This document shows, one piece after another, positions 35,496 to 47,639 of a stretch of 64,000 nucleotides of DNA (within the stretch, counting starts at the first letter, position 1; each line of letters starts with the position of its first letter). The notes under the pieces are model-generated. The model did not search any database and was not told where the DNA came from. It saw nothing but the letters and a program-made list of their open reading frames with translations. The stretch covers positions 50,533,602 through 50,597,601 of the forward strand of contig CM059563.1 of NCBI GenBank assembly GCA_030386875.1, read 5' to 3'. The stretch comes from Morinoia aosen. Its lineage: Eukaryota; Arthropoda; Malacostraca; Amphipoda; Talitridae. The position numbers and the translations under genes are program-made.

Positions 35496-37645
35496 TGTGT
35501 CGCTACTTCGCTACTTCAACGGCCGCTTCTGTGTCGCTACTTCACTACTTCAACGGCGGCTTCTGTGTCGCTACTTCTCTACCTCAACGGCGGCTTCTGT
35601 GTCTCGACTTCTCTACTTCAACGGCGGCTTCTGTGTCGCCACTCTGCTACTTCAACGGCGGCTTCTGTGTCGCTACTTCGCTACTTCAACGGCGGCTTCT
35701 GTGTTGCTACTTCACTACTTCAACGGCGGCTTCTGTGTCGCCACTCTGCTACTTCAACGGCGGCTTCTGTGTCGCTACTTCACTAATTCAACAGCGGCTT
35801 CTGTGTCGCTACTTCTCTACTTTAACGGCGGCTTCTGTGTCGCTACTTCTCTACTTCAACGGTGGCTTCTGTGTCGCTACTTCTCTACTTCAACAGCGGC
35901 TTCTTTGTCGCCACTCTGCTACTTCAACGGCGGCTTCTGTGTCGCCACTCTGCTTCTTCAACGGCGGCTTCTGTGTCGCCACTCTGCTACATCAACGGCG
36001 GCTTCTGTGTCGCCACTCTGCTACTTCAACGGCGGCTTCTGTGTCGCTACTTCTCTACTTCAACTTCGGCTTCTGTGTCGCCACTGTGCTACTTCAGCGG
36101 CTGCTTCTGTGTCGCTTCTTCACCACTTCCACGGCGGCTTCTGTGTTGCTACTTCTCTACTTCAAGGCCGGCTTCTGTGTCGCCACTCAGCTACTTCAAC
36201 AGCGGCTTCTGTGTAGCTACTTCGCTACTTCAACGGCGGCTTCTGTGTCTCGACTTCTCTACTTCAACGGCGGCTTCTGTGTCGCCACTCTGCTACTTCA
36301 ACCGCGGCTTCTGTGTCGCTACTTCACTACCTCAACGGCGGCTTCTGTGTCGCTACTTCGCTTTCTCAACGGCGGCATCTGTGTCGCTACTTCGCTTCTT
36401 CAACAGCGGCTTCTGTGTCGCTACTTCGCTTCTTCAACAGCGGCTTCTGTGTCGCTACTTCGCTTCTTCAACGGCGGCTTCGGTGTCGCTACTTCGCTTT
36501 TTCAACGGCGGCTTCTGTGTCGCTACTTCGCTTTTTCAACGGCGGCTTCTGTGTCGCTACTTCGCTTTTTCAACGGCGGCTTCTGTGTCGCTACTTCGCT
36601 TTTTCAACGGCGGCTTCTGTGTCGCTACTTCGCTTTTTCAACGGCGGCTTCTGTGTCGCTACTTCGCTTCTTCAACGGCGGCTTCTCAACGGCGGCTTCT
36701 GTGTCGCCACTCTGCTAATTCAACGGCGGCTTCTGTGTCGCTAATTCAACGGCGGCTTCTGTGTCGCCACTCTGCAACTTCAACGGCGGCTTCTGTGTCG
36801 CTACCTCACTACTTCATCGGCGGCTTCTGTGTCGCTACTTCTCTACTTCAACGGCGGCTTCTGTGTCGCTACTTCGCTTTTTCAACGGCGGCTTCTGTGT
36901 CGCTACTTCGCTTCTTCAACGGCGGCTTCTGTGTCGCTACTTCGCTTCTTCAACGACGGCTTCTGTGTCGCCACTCTGCTACCTCAACGGCGGCTTCTGT
37001 GTCGCTACTTCGCAACTTTAACGGTGGCTTCTGCGTCGCTACTTCGCTTCTTCAACGGGGGCTTCTGTGTCGCCACTGTGCTACTTCGACGGCGGCTTCT
37101 GTGTCGCTTCTTCACTTCTTCAACGGCGGCTTCTGTGTTGCTACTTCTCTACTTCAACGGCGTCTTCTGTGTCGCCACTCTGCTACTGCAACGGCGGCTT
37201 CTGTGTCGCTACTTCGCTAACTCAGCGGCGGCTTCTGTGTCGCTACTTCGCTAACTCAGCGGCGGCTTCTGTGTCACTACTTCAACCGCGGCTTCTGTGT
37301 CGCCACTCGGCTACTTCAACGGCGGCTTCTGTGTCGCTACTTCAACGGCGCCTTCTGTGTCGCTACTTCGCTACTTCAACCGCGGCTTCTGTGTCGCTAC
37401 TTCGCTACTTCAACGGCGGCTTCTGTGTCGCTGCTTCGCTACTTCAACGGCGGCTTCTGTGTCGCTACTTCGCTACTTCAACGGCGGCTTCTATGTCGCT
37501 ACTTCGCTTCTTCAACGGCGGCTTCTGTGTCGCTACTTCGCTTCTTCAACGGCGGCTTCTGTGTCGCTACTTCGCTTCTTCAACGGCGGCTTCTGTGTCG
37601 CTACTTCGCTTCTTCAACGGCGGCTTCTGTGTTCCTACTTCTCTA
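35496..37645 (+). repeat. Rearranged copy of 12.03-15.05 kb
   Basis: Matches block D from about 12.03 kb at an offset of 23,437 that falls stepwise to 23,369, 23,267, 23,063 and 22,588, so about 850 bp has been lost. The largest single loss, 475 bp near 37,150, removes the units found at about 14.09-14.57 kb. At about 37,645 the order jumps to that of 17.98 kb (start of a CACTCAGCTAC run), skipping nearly 3 kb of block D. Confidence 0.72.
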
Positions 37646-38484
37646 CTTTAACGGCGGCTTCTGTGTCGCCACTCAGCTACTTCAACGGCGGCTTCTGTGT
37701 CGCCACTCAGCTACTTCAACGGCGGCTTCTGTGTCGCCACTCAGCTACTTCAACGGCGGCTTCTGTGTCGCCACTCAGCTACTTCAACGGCGGCTTCTGT
37801 GTCGCCACTCAGCTACTTCAACGGCGGCTTCTGTGTCGCCACTCAGCTACTTCAACGGCGGCTTCTGTGTCGCTACTTCGCTTCTTTAACGGCGGCTTCT
37901 GTGTCGCCACTCAGATACTTGAACGGCGGCTTCTGTGTCGCCACTCAGCTACTTCAACGGCGGCTTCTGTGTCGCTACTTCTCTACTTCAACGGCGGCTT
38001 TTGTGTCGCCACTGTGCTACTTCAACGGCGGCTTCTGTGTCGCTAATTCAACGGCGGCTTCTGTGTCGCTACTTCGCTTCTTCAACGGCGGCTTCTGTGT
38101 CGCTACTTCGCTTTTTCAACGGCGGCTTCTGTGTCGCTACCTCGCTTTTTCAACGGCGGCTTCTGTGTCGCTACTTCACTACTTCAACGGCGGCTTCTGT
38201 GTCGCTACTTCTCTACTTCAACGACGGCTTCTGTGTCGCCACTGTGCCACTTCAACGGCTGCTTCTGGGTCGCTTCTTCACTACTTCAACGGCGGCTTCT
38301 GTGTTGCTACTCTACTTCAAGGGCGGCTTCTGTGTCGTCACTCTGCTACTTCAACGGCGGCTTCTGTGTCGCTACTTCGCTTCTTCAACGGCGGCTTCTG
38401 TGTCGCTACTTCGCTTCTTCAACGGCAGCTTCTGTGTCGCTACTTCTCTACTTCAACGGCGGCTTCTGTGTCGCTAATTCTCTA

Positions 38485-41400
38485 CTTCAACGGCGGCTTC
38501 TGTGTCGCTACTGCTCTACTTCAACGGCGGCTTCTGTGTCGCTACTGTTCTACTTCAACGGCGGCTTCTGTGTCGCTACTTCTCTACTTCAACGGCGGCT
38601 TCTGTGTTGCTAATTCTCTACTTCAACGGCTGCTTCTGTGTCGCTTCTTCAATACTTCAACGGCGGCTCTGTGTTGCTACTTCTCTACTTCAACGGCGTC
38701 TTCTGTGTCGCCACTCTGCTACTTCAACGGCGGCTTCTGTGTCGCTACTTCGCTAACTCAGCGGCGGCTTCTGTGTCGCTACTTCAACGGCGGCTTCTGT
38801 GTCGCCACTCGGCTACTTCAACGGCGGCTTCTGTGTCGCTACTTCGCTACTCCAACGGCGGCTTCTGTGTCGCTACTTCGCTACTCCAACGGCGGCTTCT
38901 TCAACGGCGGCTTCTGTGTCGCTACTTCGCTTCTTCAACGGCGGCTTCTGTGTCGCTACTTCGCTTCTTCAACGGCGCCTTCTGAGTCGCCACTCTGCTA
39001 CTTCAACGGCGGCTTCTGTGTCGCTACTTTTCTACTTCAACGGCGGCTTCTGTGTCGCCACTGTGCTACTTCAACGGCTGTTTCTGTGTCGCTTCTTCAC
39101 CACTTCAACGGCGGCTTCTGTGTTGCTACTTCTCTACTTCAAGGCCGGCTTCTGTGTCGCCACTCAGCTTCTTCAACAGCGGCTTCTGTGTAGCTACTTC
39201 GCTACTTCAACGGCGGCTTCTGTGTCTCGACTTCCCTACTTCAACGGCGGCTTCTGTGTCGCCACTCTGCTACTTCAACGGCGGCTTCTGTGTCGCTACT
39301 TCACTACTTCAACGGCGGCTTCTGTGTCGCTTCTTCACTACTTCAACGGCGGCTTCTGTGTCGCTTCTTCACTACTTCAACGGCGGCTTCTGTGTCGCTT
39401 CTTCACTACTTCAACGGCGGCTTATGTGTCGCTACTTCTCTACTTCAAGGCCGGCTTCTGTGTCGCCACTCAGCTACTTCAACAGCGGCTTCTGTGTTGC
39501 TACTTCTCTACTTCAAGGCCGGCTTCTGTGTAGCTACTTCGCTACTTCAACGGCGGCTTCTGTGTCTCGACTTCTCTACTTCAACGGCGGCTTCTGTGTC
39601 TCGACTTCTCTACTTCAACGGCGGCTTCTGTGTCGCCACTCTGCTACTTCAACGGCGGCTTCTGTGTCGCTACTTCACTACTTCAACGGCGGCTTCTGTG
39701 TCGCTACTTCACTACTTCAACGGCGGCTTCTGTGTCGCTACTTCTCTACCTCAACGGCGGCTTCTGTGTCTCGACTTCTCTACTTCAACGGCGGCTTCTG
39801 TGTCGCCACTCTGCTACTTCAACGGCGGCTTCTGTGTCGCCACTTCGCTACTTCAACGGCGGCTTCTGTGTTGCTACTTCACTACTTCAACGGCGGCTTC
39901 TGTGTCGCTACTTCTCTACCTCAACGGCGGCTTCTGTGTCGCTACTTCTCTACCTCAACGGCGGCTTCTGTGTCGCTTCTTCACTACTTCAACGGTGGCT
40001 TCTGTGTCGCTACTTCACTAATTCAACGGCGGCTTCTGTGTCGCTACTTCTCTACTTTAACGGCGGCATCTGTGTCGCTACTTCTCTACTTCAACGGCGG
40101 CTTCTGTGTCGCTACTTCTCTACTTCAACAGCGGCTTCTTTGTCGCCACTCTGCTACTTCAACGGCGGCTTCTGTGTCGCCACTCTGCTTCTTCAACGGC
40201 GGCTTCTGTGTCGCCACTCTGCTACATCAACGGCGGCTTCTGTGTCGCCACTCTGCTACTTCAACGGCGGCTTCTGTGTCGCTTCTTCAACGGCGGCTTC
40301 TGTGTCGCTACTTCTCTACTTCAACTTCGGCTTCTGTGTCGCCACTGTGCTACTTCAGCGGCTGCTTCTGTGTCGCTTCTTCACCACTTCCACGGCGGCT
40401 TCTGTGTTGCTACTTCTCTACTTCAAGGCCGGCTTCTGTGTCGCCACTCAGCTACTTCAACAGCGGCTTCTGTGTAGCTACTTCGCTACTTCAACGGCGG
40501 CTTCTGTGTCTCGACTTCTCTACTTCAACGGCGGCTTCTCTGTCGCCACTCTGCTACTTCAACGGCGGCTTCTGTGTCGCTACTTCACTACTTCAACGGC
40601 GGCTTCTGTGTCGCTACTTCGCTTTCTCAACGGCGGCTTCTGTGTCGCTACTTCGCTTTCTCAACGGCGGCTTCTGTGTCGCTACTTCGCTTCTTCAACA
40701 GCGGCTTCTGTGTCGCTACTTCGCTTCTTCAACGGCGGCTTCTGTGTCGCTACTTCGCTTCTTCAACGGCGGCTTCTGTGTCGCTACTTCGCTTTTTCAA
40801 CGGCGGCTTCTGTGTCGCTACTTCGCTTTTTCAACGGCGGCTTCTGTGTCGCTACTTCGCTTTTTCAACGGCGGCTTCTGTGTCGCTACTTCGCTTTTTC
40901 AACGGCGGCTTCTGTGTCGCTACTTCGCTTTTTCAACGGCGGCTTCTGTGTCGCTACTTCGCTTCTTCAACGGCGGCTTCTCAACGGCGGCTTCTGTGTC
41001 GCCACTCTGCTAATTCAACGGCGGCTTCTGTGTCGCTAATTCAACGGCGGCTTCTGTGTCGCCACTTTGCAACTTCAACGGCGGCTTCTGTGTCGCTACC
41101 TCACTACTTCATCGGCGGCTTCTGTGTCGCTACTTCTCTACTTCAACGGCGGCTTCTGTGTCGCTACTTCGCTTTTTCAACGGCGGCTTCTGGGTCGCTA
41201 CTTCGCTTCTTCAACGGCGGCTTCTGTGTCGCCACTTCGCTTCTTCAACGGCGGCTTCTGTGTCGCCACTCTGCTACCTCAACGGCGGCTTCTGTGTCGC
41301 TACTTCGCAACTTCAACGGTGGCTTCTGCGTCGCTACTTCGCTTTTTCAACGGCGGCTTCTGTGTCGCTACTTCGCTTTTTCAACGGCGGCTTCTGTGTC

Positions 41401-41514
41401 GCTACTTCGCTTTTTCAACGGCAGCTTCTGTGTCGCTACTTCGCTTCTTCAACGGCGCCTTCTGAGTCGCCACTCTGCTACTTCAACGGCGGCTTCTGTG
41501 TCGCCACTTCACAA
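38485..41514 (+). repeat. ~3.03-kb nested duplication, left copy
   Basis: From the TACTGCTCTAC unit near 38505 the variant order repeats 3,030 bp later, and 3,064 bp later in its right half where the second copy has one extra unit. It contains module X, four successive TTCTTCACTAC units (39.3-39.42 kb), a GTCTCGAC pair and a CGCTTTTTC run. The join to the next copy passes through the CACTTCACAACTTGAAC unit near 41508. Confidence 0.85.
38502..39103 (+). repeat. Module X, copy 5 (602 bp)
   Basis: First of the second subtype: CTCTGTGTTGC instead of CTCTGTATTGC, and AACGGCGCCTTCTGAGTC at the boundary unit near 38,972. This copy lies at the left end of the 9.15-kb block. Confidence 0.88.
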
Positions 41515-43980
41515 CTTGAACGGCGGCTTCTGTGTCGCTACTGCTCTACTTCAACGGCGGCTTCTGTGTCGCTACTGTTCTACTTCAACGGCGGCTTCTG
41601 TGTCGCTACTTTTCTACTTCAACGGCGGCTTCTGTGTTGCTAATTCTCTACTTCAACGGCTGCTTCTGTGTCGCTTCTTCAATACTTCAACGGCGGCTCT
41701 GTGTTGCTACTTCTCTACTTCAACGGCGTCTTCTGTGTCGCCACTCTGCTACTTCAACGGCGGCTTCTGTGTCGCTACTTCGCTAACTCAGCGGCGGCTT
41801 CTGTGTCGCTACTTCAACGGCGGCTTCTGTGTCGCCACTCGGCTACTTCAACGGCGGCTTCTGTGTCGCTACTTCGCTACTCCAACGGCGGCTTCTGTGT
41901 CGCTACTTCGCTACTCCAACGGCGGCTTCTTCAACGGCGGCTTCTGTGTCGCTACTTCGCTTCTTCAACGGCGGCTTCTGTGTCGCTACTTCGCTTCTTC
42001 AACGGCGCCTTCTGAGTCGCCACTCTGCTACTTCAACGGCGGCTTCTGTGTCGCTACTTTTCTACTTCAACGGCGGCTTCTGTGTCGCCACTGTGCTACT
42101 TCAACGGCTGTTTCTGTGTCGCTTCTTCACCACTTCAACGGCGGCTTCTGTGTTGCTACTTCTCTACTTCAAGGCCGGCTTCTGTGTCGCCACTCAGCTA
42201 CTTCAACAGCGGCTTCTGTGTAGCTACTTCGCTACTTCAACGGCGGCTTCTGTGTCTCGACTTCCCTACTTCAACGGCGGCTTCTGTGTCGCCACTCTGC
42301 TACTTCAACGGCGGCTTCTGTGTCGCTACTTCACTACTTCAACGGCGGCTTCTGTGTCGCTTCTTCACTACTTCAACGGCGGCTTCTGTGTCGCTTCTTC
42401 ACTACTTCAACGGCGGCTTCTGTGTCGCTTCTTCACTACTTCAACGGCGGCTTATGTGTCGCTACTTCTCTACTTCAAGGCCGGCTTCTGTGTCGCCACT
42501 CAGCTACTTCAACAGCGGCTTCTGTGTTGCTACTTCTCTACTTCAAGGCCGGCTTCTGTGTAGCTACTTCGCTACTTCAACGGCGGCTTCTGTGTCTCGA
42601 CTTCTCTACTTCAACGGCGGCTTCTGTGTCTCGACTTCTCTACTTCAACGGCGGCTTCTATGTCGCCACTCTGCTACTTCAACGGCGGCTTCTGTGTCGC
42701 TACTTCGCTACTTCAACGGCGGCTTCTGTGTCGCTACTTCACTACTTCAACGGCGGCTTCTGTGTCGCTACTTCTCTACCTCAACGGCGGCTTCTGTGTC
42801 TCGACTTCTCTACTTCAACGGCGGCTTCTGTGTCGCCACTCTGCTACTTCAACGGCGGCTTCTGTGTCGCCACTTCGCTACTTCAACGGCGGCTTCTGTG
42901 TTGCTACTTCACTACTTCAACGGCGGCTTCTGTGTCGCTACTTCTCTACCTCAACGGCGGCTTCTGTGTCGCTACTTCTCTACCTCAACGGCGGCTTCTG
43001 TGTCGCTTCTTCACTACTTCAACGGTGGCTTCTGTGTCGCTACTTCACTAATTCAACGGCGGCTTCTGTGTCGCTACTTCTCTACTTTAACGGCGGCTTC
43101 TGTGTCGCTACTTCTCTACTTCAACGGCGGCTTCTGTGTCGCTACTTCTCTACTTCAACAGCGGCTTCTTTGTCGCCACTCTGCTACTTCAACAGCGGCT
43201 TCTTTGTCGCCACTCTGCTACTTCAACGGCGGCTTCTGTGTCGCCACTCTGCTTCTTCAACGGCGGCTTCTGTGTCGCCACTCTGCTACATCAACGGCGG
43301 CTTCTGTGTCGCCACTCTGCTACTTCAACGGCGGCTTCTGTGTCGCTACTTCAACGGCGGCTTCTGTGTCGCTACTTCTCTACTTCAACTTCGGCTTCTG
43401 TGTCGCCACTGTGCTACTTCAGCGGCTGCTTCTGTGTCGCTTCTTCACCACTTCCACGGCGGCTTCTGTGTTGCTACTTCTCTACTTCAAGGCCGGCTTC
43501 TGTGTCGCCACTCAGCTACTTCAACAGCGGCTTCTGTGTAGCTACTTCGCTACTTCAACGGCGGCTTCTGTGTCTCGACTTCTCTACTTCAACGGCGGCT
43601 TCTCTGTCGCCACTCTGCTACTTCAACGGCGGCTTCTGTGTCGCTACTTCACTACTTCAACGGCGGCTTCTGTGTCGCTACTTCGCTTTCTCAACGGCGG
43701 CTTCTGTGTCGCTACTTCGCTTTCTCAACGGCGGCTTCTGTGTCGCTACTTCGCTTCTTCAACAGCGGCTTCTGTGTCGCTACTTCGCTTCTTCAACGGC
43801 GGCTTCTGTGTCGCTACTTCGCTTCTTCAACGGCGGCTTCTGTGTCGCTACTTCGCTTTTTCAACGGCGGCTTCTGTGTCGCTACTTCGCTTTTTCAACG
43901 GCGGCTTCTGTGTCGCTACTTCGCTTTTTCAACGGCGGCTTCTGTGTCGCTACTTCGCTTTTTCAACGGCGGCTTCTGTG
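41515..43980 (+). repeat. ~3.03-kb nested duplication, right copy
   Basis: Partner of 38.49-41.5 kb, cut short at about 43,980. There a run of CGCTTTTTC units is followed by CACTCAGCTAC rather than CGCTTCTTC plus the CTTCTCAACGG fragment seen at 40,978. An extra AACAGCGGCTTCTTTGTC unit (43159 and 43193) distinguishes it from the left copy. Confidence 0.83.
41532..42133 (+). repeat. Module X, copy 6 (602 bp)
   Basis: Second subtype, 3,030 bp after copy 5. It has a private TACTTTTCTAC linker near 41,608 where its relatives have TACTTCTCTAC. Confidence 0.88.
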
Positions 43981-45589
43981 TCGCCACTCAGCTACTTCAA
44001 CAGCGGCTTCTGTGTTGCTACTTCTCTACTTCAAGGCCGGCTTCTGTGTAGCTACTTCAACGGCGGCTTCTGTGTCTCGACTTCTCTACTTCAACGGCGG
44101 CTTCTGTGTTGCCACTCTGCTACTTCAACGGCGGCTTCTGTGTCGCTACTTCGCTACTTCAACGGCGGCTTCTGTGTCGCTACTTCACTACTTCAACGGC
44201 GGCTTCTGTGTCGCTACTTCTCTACCTCAACGGCGGCTTCTGTGTCTCGACTTCTCTACTTCAACGGCGGCTTCTGTGTCGCCACTCTGCTACTTCAACG
44301 GCGGCTTCTGTGTCGCCACTCTGCTACTTCAACGGCGGCTTCTGTGTCGCTACTTCGCTACTTCAACGGCGGCTTCTGTGTTGCTACTTCACTACTTCAA
44401 CGGCGGCTTCTGTGTCGCTACTTCTCTACCTCAACGGCGGCTTCTGTGTCGCTACTTCTCTACCTCAACGGCGGCTTCTGTGTCGCTTCTTCACTACTTC
44501 AACGGTGGCTTCTGTGTCGCTACTTCACTACTTCAACGGCGGCTTCTGTGTCGCTACTTCTCTACTTCAACGGCGGCTTCTGTGTCGCTACTTCTCCACT
44601 TCAACGGCGGCTTCTGTGTCGCTACTTCTCTACTTCAACAGCGGCTTCTTTGTCGCCACTCTGCTACTTCAACGGCGGCTTCTGTGTCGCCACTCTGCTT
44701 CTTCAACGGCGGCTTCTGTGTCGCCACTGCTACTTCAACGGCGGCTTCTGTGTCGCCACTGCTACTTCAACGGCGGCTTCTGTGTCGCTACTGCTCTTTT
44801 TCAACGGCGGCTTCTGTGTCGCTACTTCGCTTGTTCAACGGCGGCTTCTGTGTCGCTACTTCGCTTGTTCAACGGCGGCTTCTGTGTCGCTACTTCGCTT
44901 CTTCAACGGCGGCTTCTGTGTCGCCACTCTGCTAATTCAACGGCGGCTTCTGTGTCGCTAATTGAACGGCGGCTTCTGTGTCGCTACTTCGCTGCTTCAA
45001 CGGCGGCATCTGTGTCGCTACTTCGCTTCTTCAACAGCGGCTTCTGTGTCGCTACTTCGCTTTTTCAACGGCGGCTTCTGTGTCGCTACTTCGCTTTTTC
45101 AACGGCGGCTTCTGTGTCGCTACTTCGCTGCTTCTACGGCGGCTTCTGTGTCGCTACTTCGCTTTTTCAACGGCGGCTTCTGTGTCGCTACTTCGCTTCT
45201 TCAACGGCGGCTTCTGTGTCGCTACTTCGCTTCTTCAACGGCGGCTTCTGTGTCGCTACTTCGCTTCTTCAACGGCGGCTTCTGTGTCGCTACTTCGCTT
45301 CTTCAACGGCGGCTTCTGTGTCGCTACTTCGCTTCTTCAACGGCGGCTTCTGTGTCGCTACTTCGCTTCTTCAACGGCGGCTTCTGTGTCGCTACTTCGC
45401 TTCTTCAACGGCGCCTTCTGAGTCGCCACTCTGCTACTTCAACGGCGGCTTCTGTGTCGCTACTTCGCTACTTCAACGGCGGCTTCTGTGTCGCTACTTC
45501 ACTACTTCAACGGCGGCTTCTGTGTCGCTACTTCTCTACTTCAACGGCGGCTTCTGTGTCGCTACTTCTCTACCTCAACGGCGGCTTCT

Positions 45590-46197
45590 GTGTCGCTTCT
45601 TCACTACTTCAACGGCGGCTTCTGTGTCGCTTCTTCACTACTTCAAGGGTGGCTTCTGTGTCGCTACTTCACTACTTCAACGGCGGCTTCTGTGTCGCTA
45701 CTTCACTACTTCAACGGCGGCTTCTGTGTCGCTACTTCTCTACTTCAAGGCCGGCTTGTGTCGCCACTCAGCTACTTCAACAGCGGCTTCTGTGTAGCTA
45801 CTTCGCTACTTCAACGGCGGCTTCTGTGTCGCTACTTCTCTACTTCAAGGCCGGCTTCTGTGTCGCCACTCAGCTACTTCAACGGCGGCTTCTGTGTCGC
45901 TTCTTCACTACTTCAACGGCGGCTTCTGTGTCGCTTCTTCACTACTTCAAGGGTGGCTTCTGTGTCGCTACTTCACTACTTCAACGGCGGCTTCTGTGTC
46001 GCTACTTCACTACTTCAACGGCGGCTTCTGTGTCGCTACTTCTCTACTTCAAGGCCGGCTTGTGTCGCCACTCAGCTACTTCAACAGCGGCTTCTGTGTA
46101 GCTACTTCGCTACTTCAACGGCGGCTTCTGTGTCGCTACTTCTCTACTTCAAGGCCGGCTTCTGTGTCGCCACTCAGCTACTTCAACAGCGGCTTCT
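45590..46197 (+). repeat. 304-bp tandem duplication
   Basis: Two adjacent copies of a nine-unit segment (about 45,590-45,893 and 45,894-46,197). The AAGGGTGG unit at 45645 recurs at 45949, 304 bp on. Nine units would be 306 bp; each copy contains one GGCTTGTGTCGCC unit that lacks two bases. The sister block at 54.9-55.3 kb has a single copy, so this duplication is younger than the 9.15-kb duplication, or was lost there. Confidence 0.88.
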
Positions 46198-47639
46198 GTG
46201 TTGCTACTTCTCTACTTCAAGGCCGGCTTCTGTGTAGCTACTTCGCTACTTCAACGGCGGCTTCTGTGTCTCGACTTCTCTACTTCAACGGCGGCTTCTG
46301 TGTCGCCACTCTGCTACTTCAACGGCGGCTTCTGTGTCGCTACTTCGCTACTTCAACGGCCGCTTCTGTGTCGCTACTTCACTACTTCAACGGCGGCTTC
46401 TGTGTCGCTACTTCTCTACCTCAACGGCGGCTTCTGTGTCTCGACTTCTCTACTTCAACGGCGGCTTCTGTGTCGCCACTCTGCTACTTCAACGGCGGCT
46501 TCTGTGTCGCTACTTCTCTACCTCAACGGCGGCTTCTGTGTCGCTACTTCTCTACCTCAACGGCGGCTTCTGTGTCTCGACTTCTCTACTTCAACGGCGG
46601 CTTCTGTGTCGCCACTCTGCTACTTCAACGGCGGCTTCTGTGTCGCTACTTCGCTACTTCAACGGCGGCTTCTGTGTTGCTACTTCACTACTTCAACGGC
46701 GGCTTCTGTGTCGCTACTTCTCTACCTCAACGGCGGCTTCTGTGTCGCTACTTCTCTACCTCAACGGCGGCTTCTGTGTCGCTTCTTCACTACTTCAACG
46801 GTGGCTTCTGTGTCGCTACTTCACTAATTCAACAGCGGCTTCTGTGTCGCTACTTCTCTACTTTAACGGCGGCTTCTGTGTCGCTACTTCTCTACTTCAA
46901 CGGTGGCTTCTGTGTCGCTACTTCTCTACTTCAACAGCGGCTTCTTTGTCGCCACTCTGCTACTTCAACGGCGGCTTCTGTGTCGCCACTCTGCTTCTTC
47001 AACGGCGGCTTCTGTGTCGCCACTCTGCTACATCAACGGCGGCTTCTGTGTCGCCACTCTGCTACTTCAACGGCGGCTTCTGTGTCGCTACTTCTCTACT
47101 TCAACTTCGGCTTCTGTGTCGCCACTGTGCTACTTCAGCGGCTGCTTCTGTGTCGCTTCTTCACCACTTCCACGGCGGCTTCTGTGTTGCTACTTCTCTA
47201 CTTCAAGGCCGGCTTCTGTGTCGCCACTCAGCTACTTCAACAGCGGCTTCTGTGTAGCTACTTCGCTACTTCAACGGCGGCTTCTGTGTCTCGACTTCTC
47301 TACTTCAACGGCGGCTTCTGTGTCGCCACTCTGCTACTTCAACCGCGGCTTCTGTGTCGCTACTTCACTACTTCAACGGCGGCTTCTGTGTCGCTTCTTC
47401 ACTACTTCAAGGGTGGCTTCTGTGTCGCTACTTCACTACTTCAACGGCGGCTTCTGTGTTGCTACTCTACTTCAAGGGCGGCTTCTGTGTCGTCACTCTG
47501 CTACTTCAACGGCGGCTTCTGTGTCGCTACTTCGCTTCTTCAACGGCGGCTTCTGTGTCGCTACTTCGCTTCTTCAACGGCAGCTTCTGTGTCGCTACTT
47601 CTCTACTTCAACGGCGGCTTCTGTGTCGCTAATTCTCTA

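Larger units (their letters stand above)
38285..47439 (+). repeat. ~9.15-kb tandem block, first copy
   Basis: The short unit with TTGCTACTCTAC at 38304 recurs at 47459, and from there the variant order repeats at +9,155 bp, then 9,181, 9,133, 9,347 and 9,449 bp. This copy ends where the second begins, so they are head to tail. It contains two module X copies in a nested 3-kb duplication (38.5 and 41.5 kb) and a 304-bp duplication at 45.59-46.20 kb. The join at 47.40-47.46 kb brings an AAGGGTGG unit next to the TTGCTACTCTAC unit, an order not seen elsewhere in the window. Confidence 0.83.
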
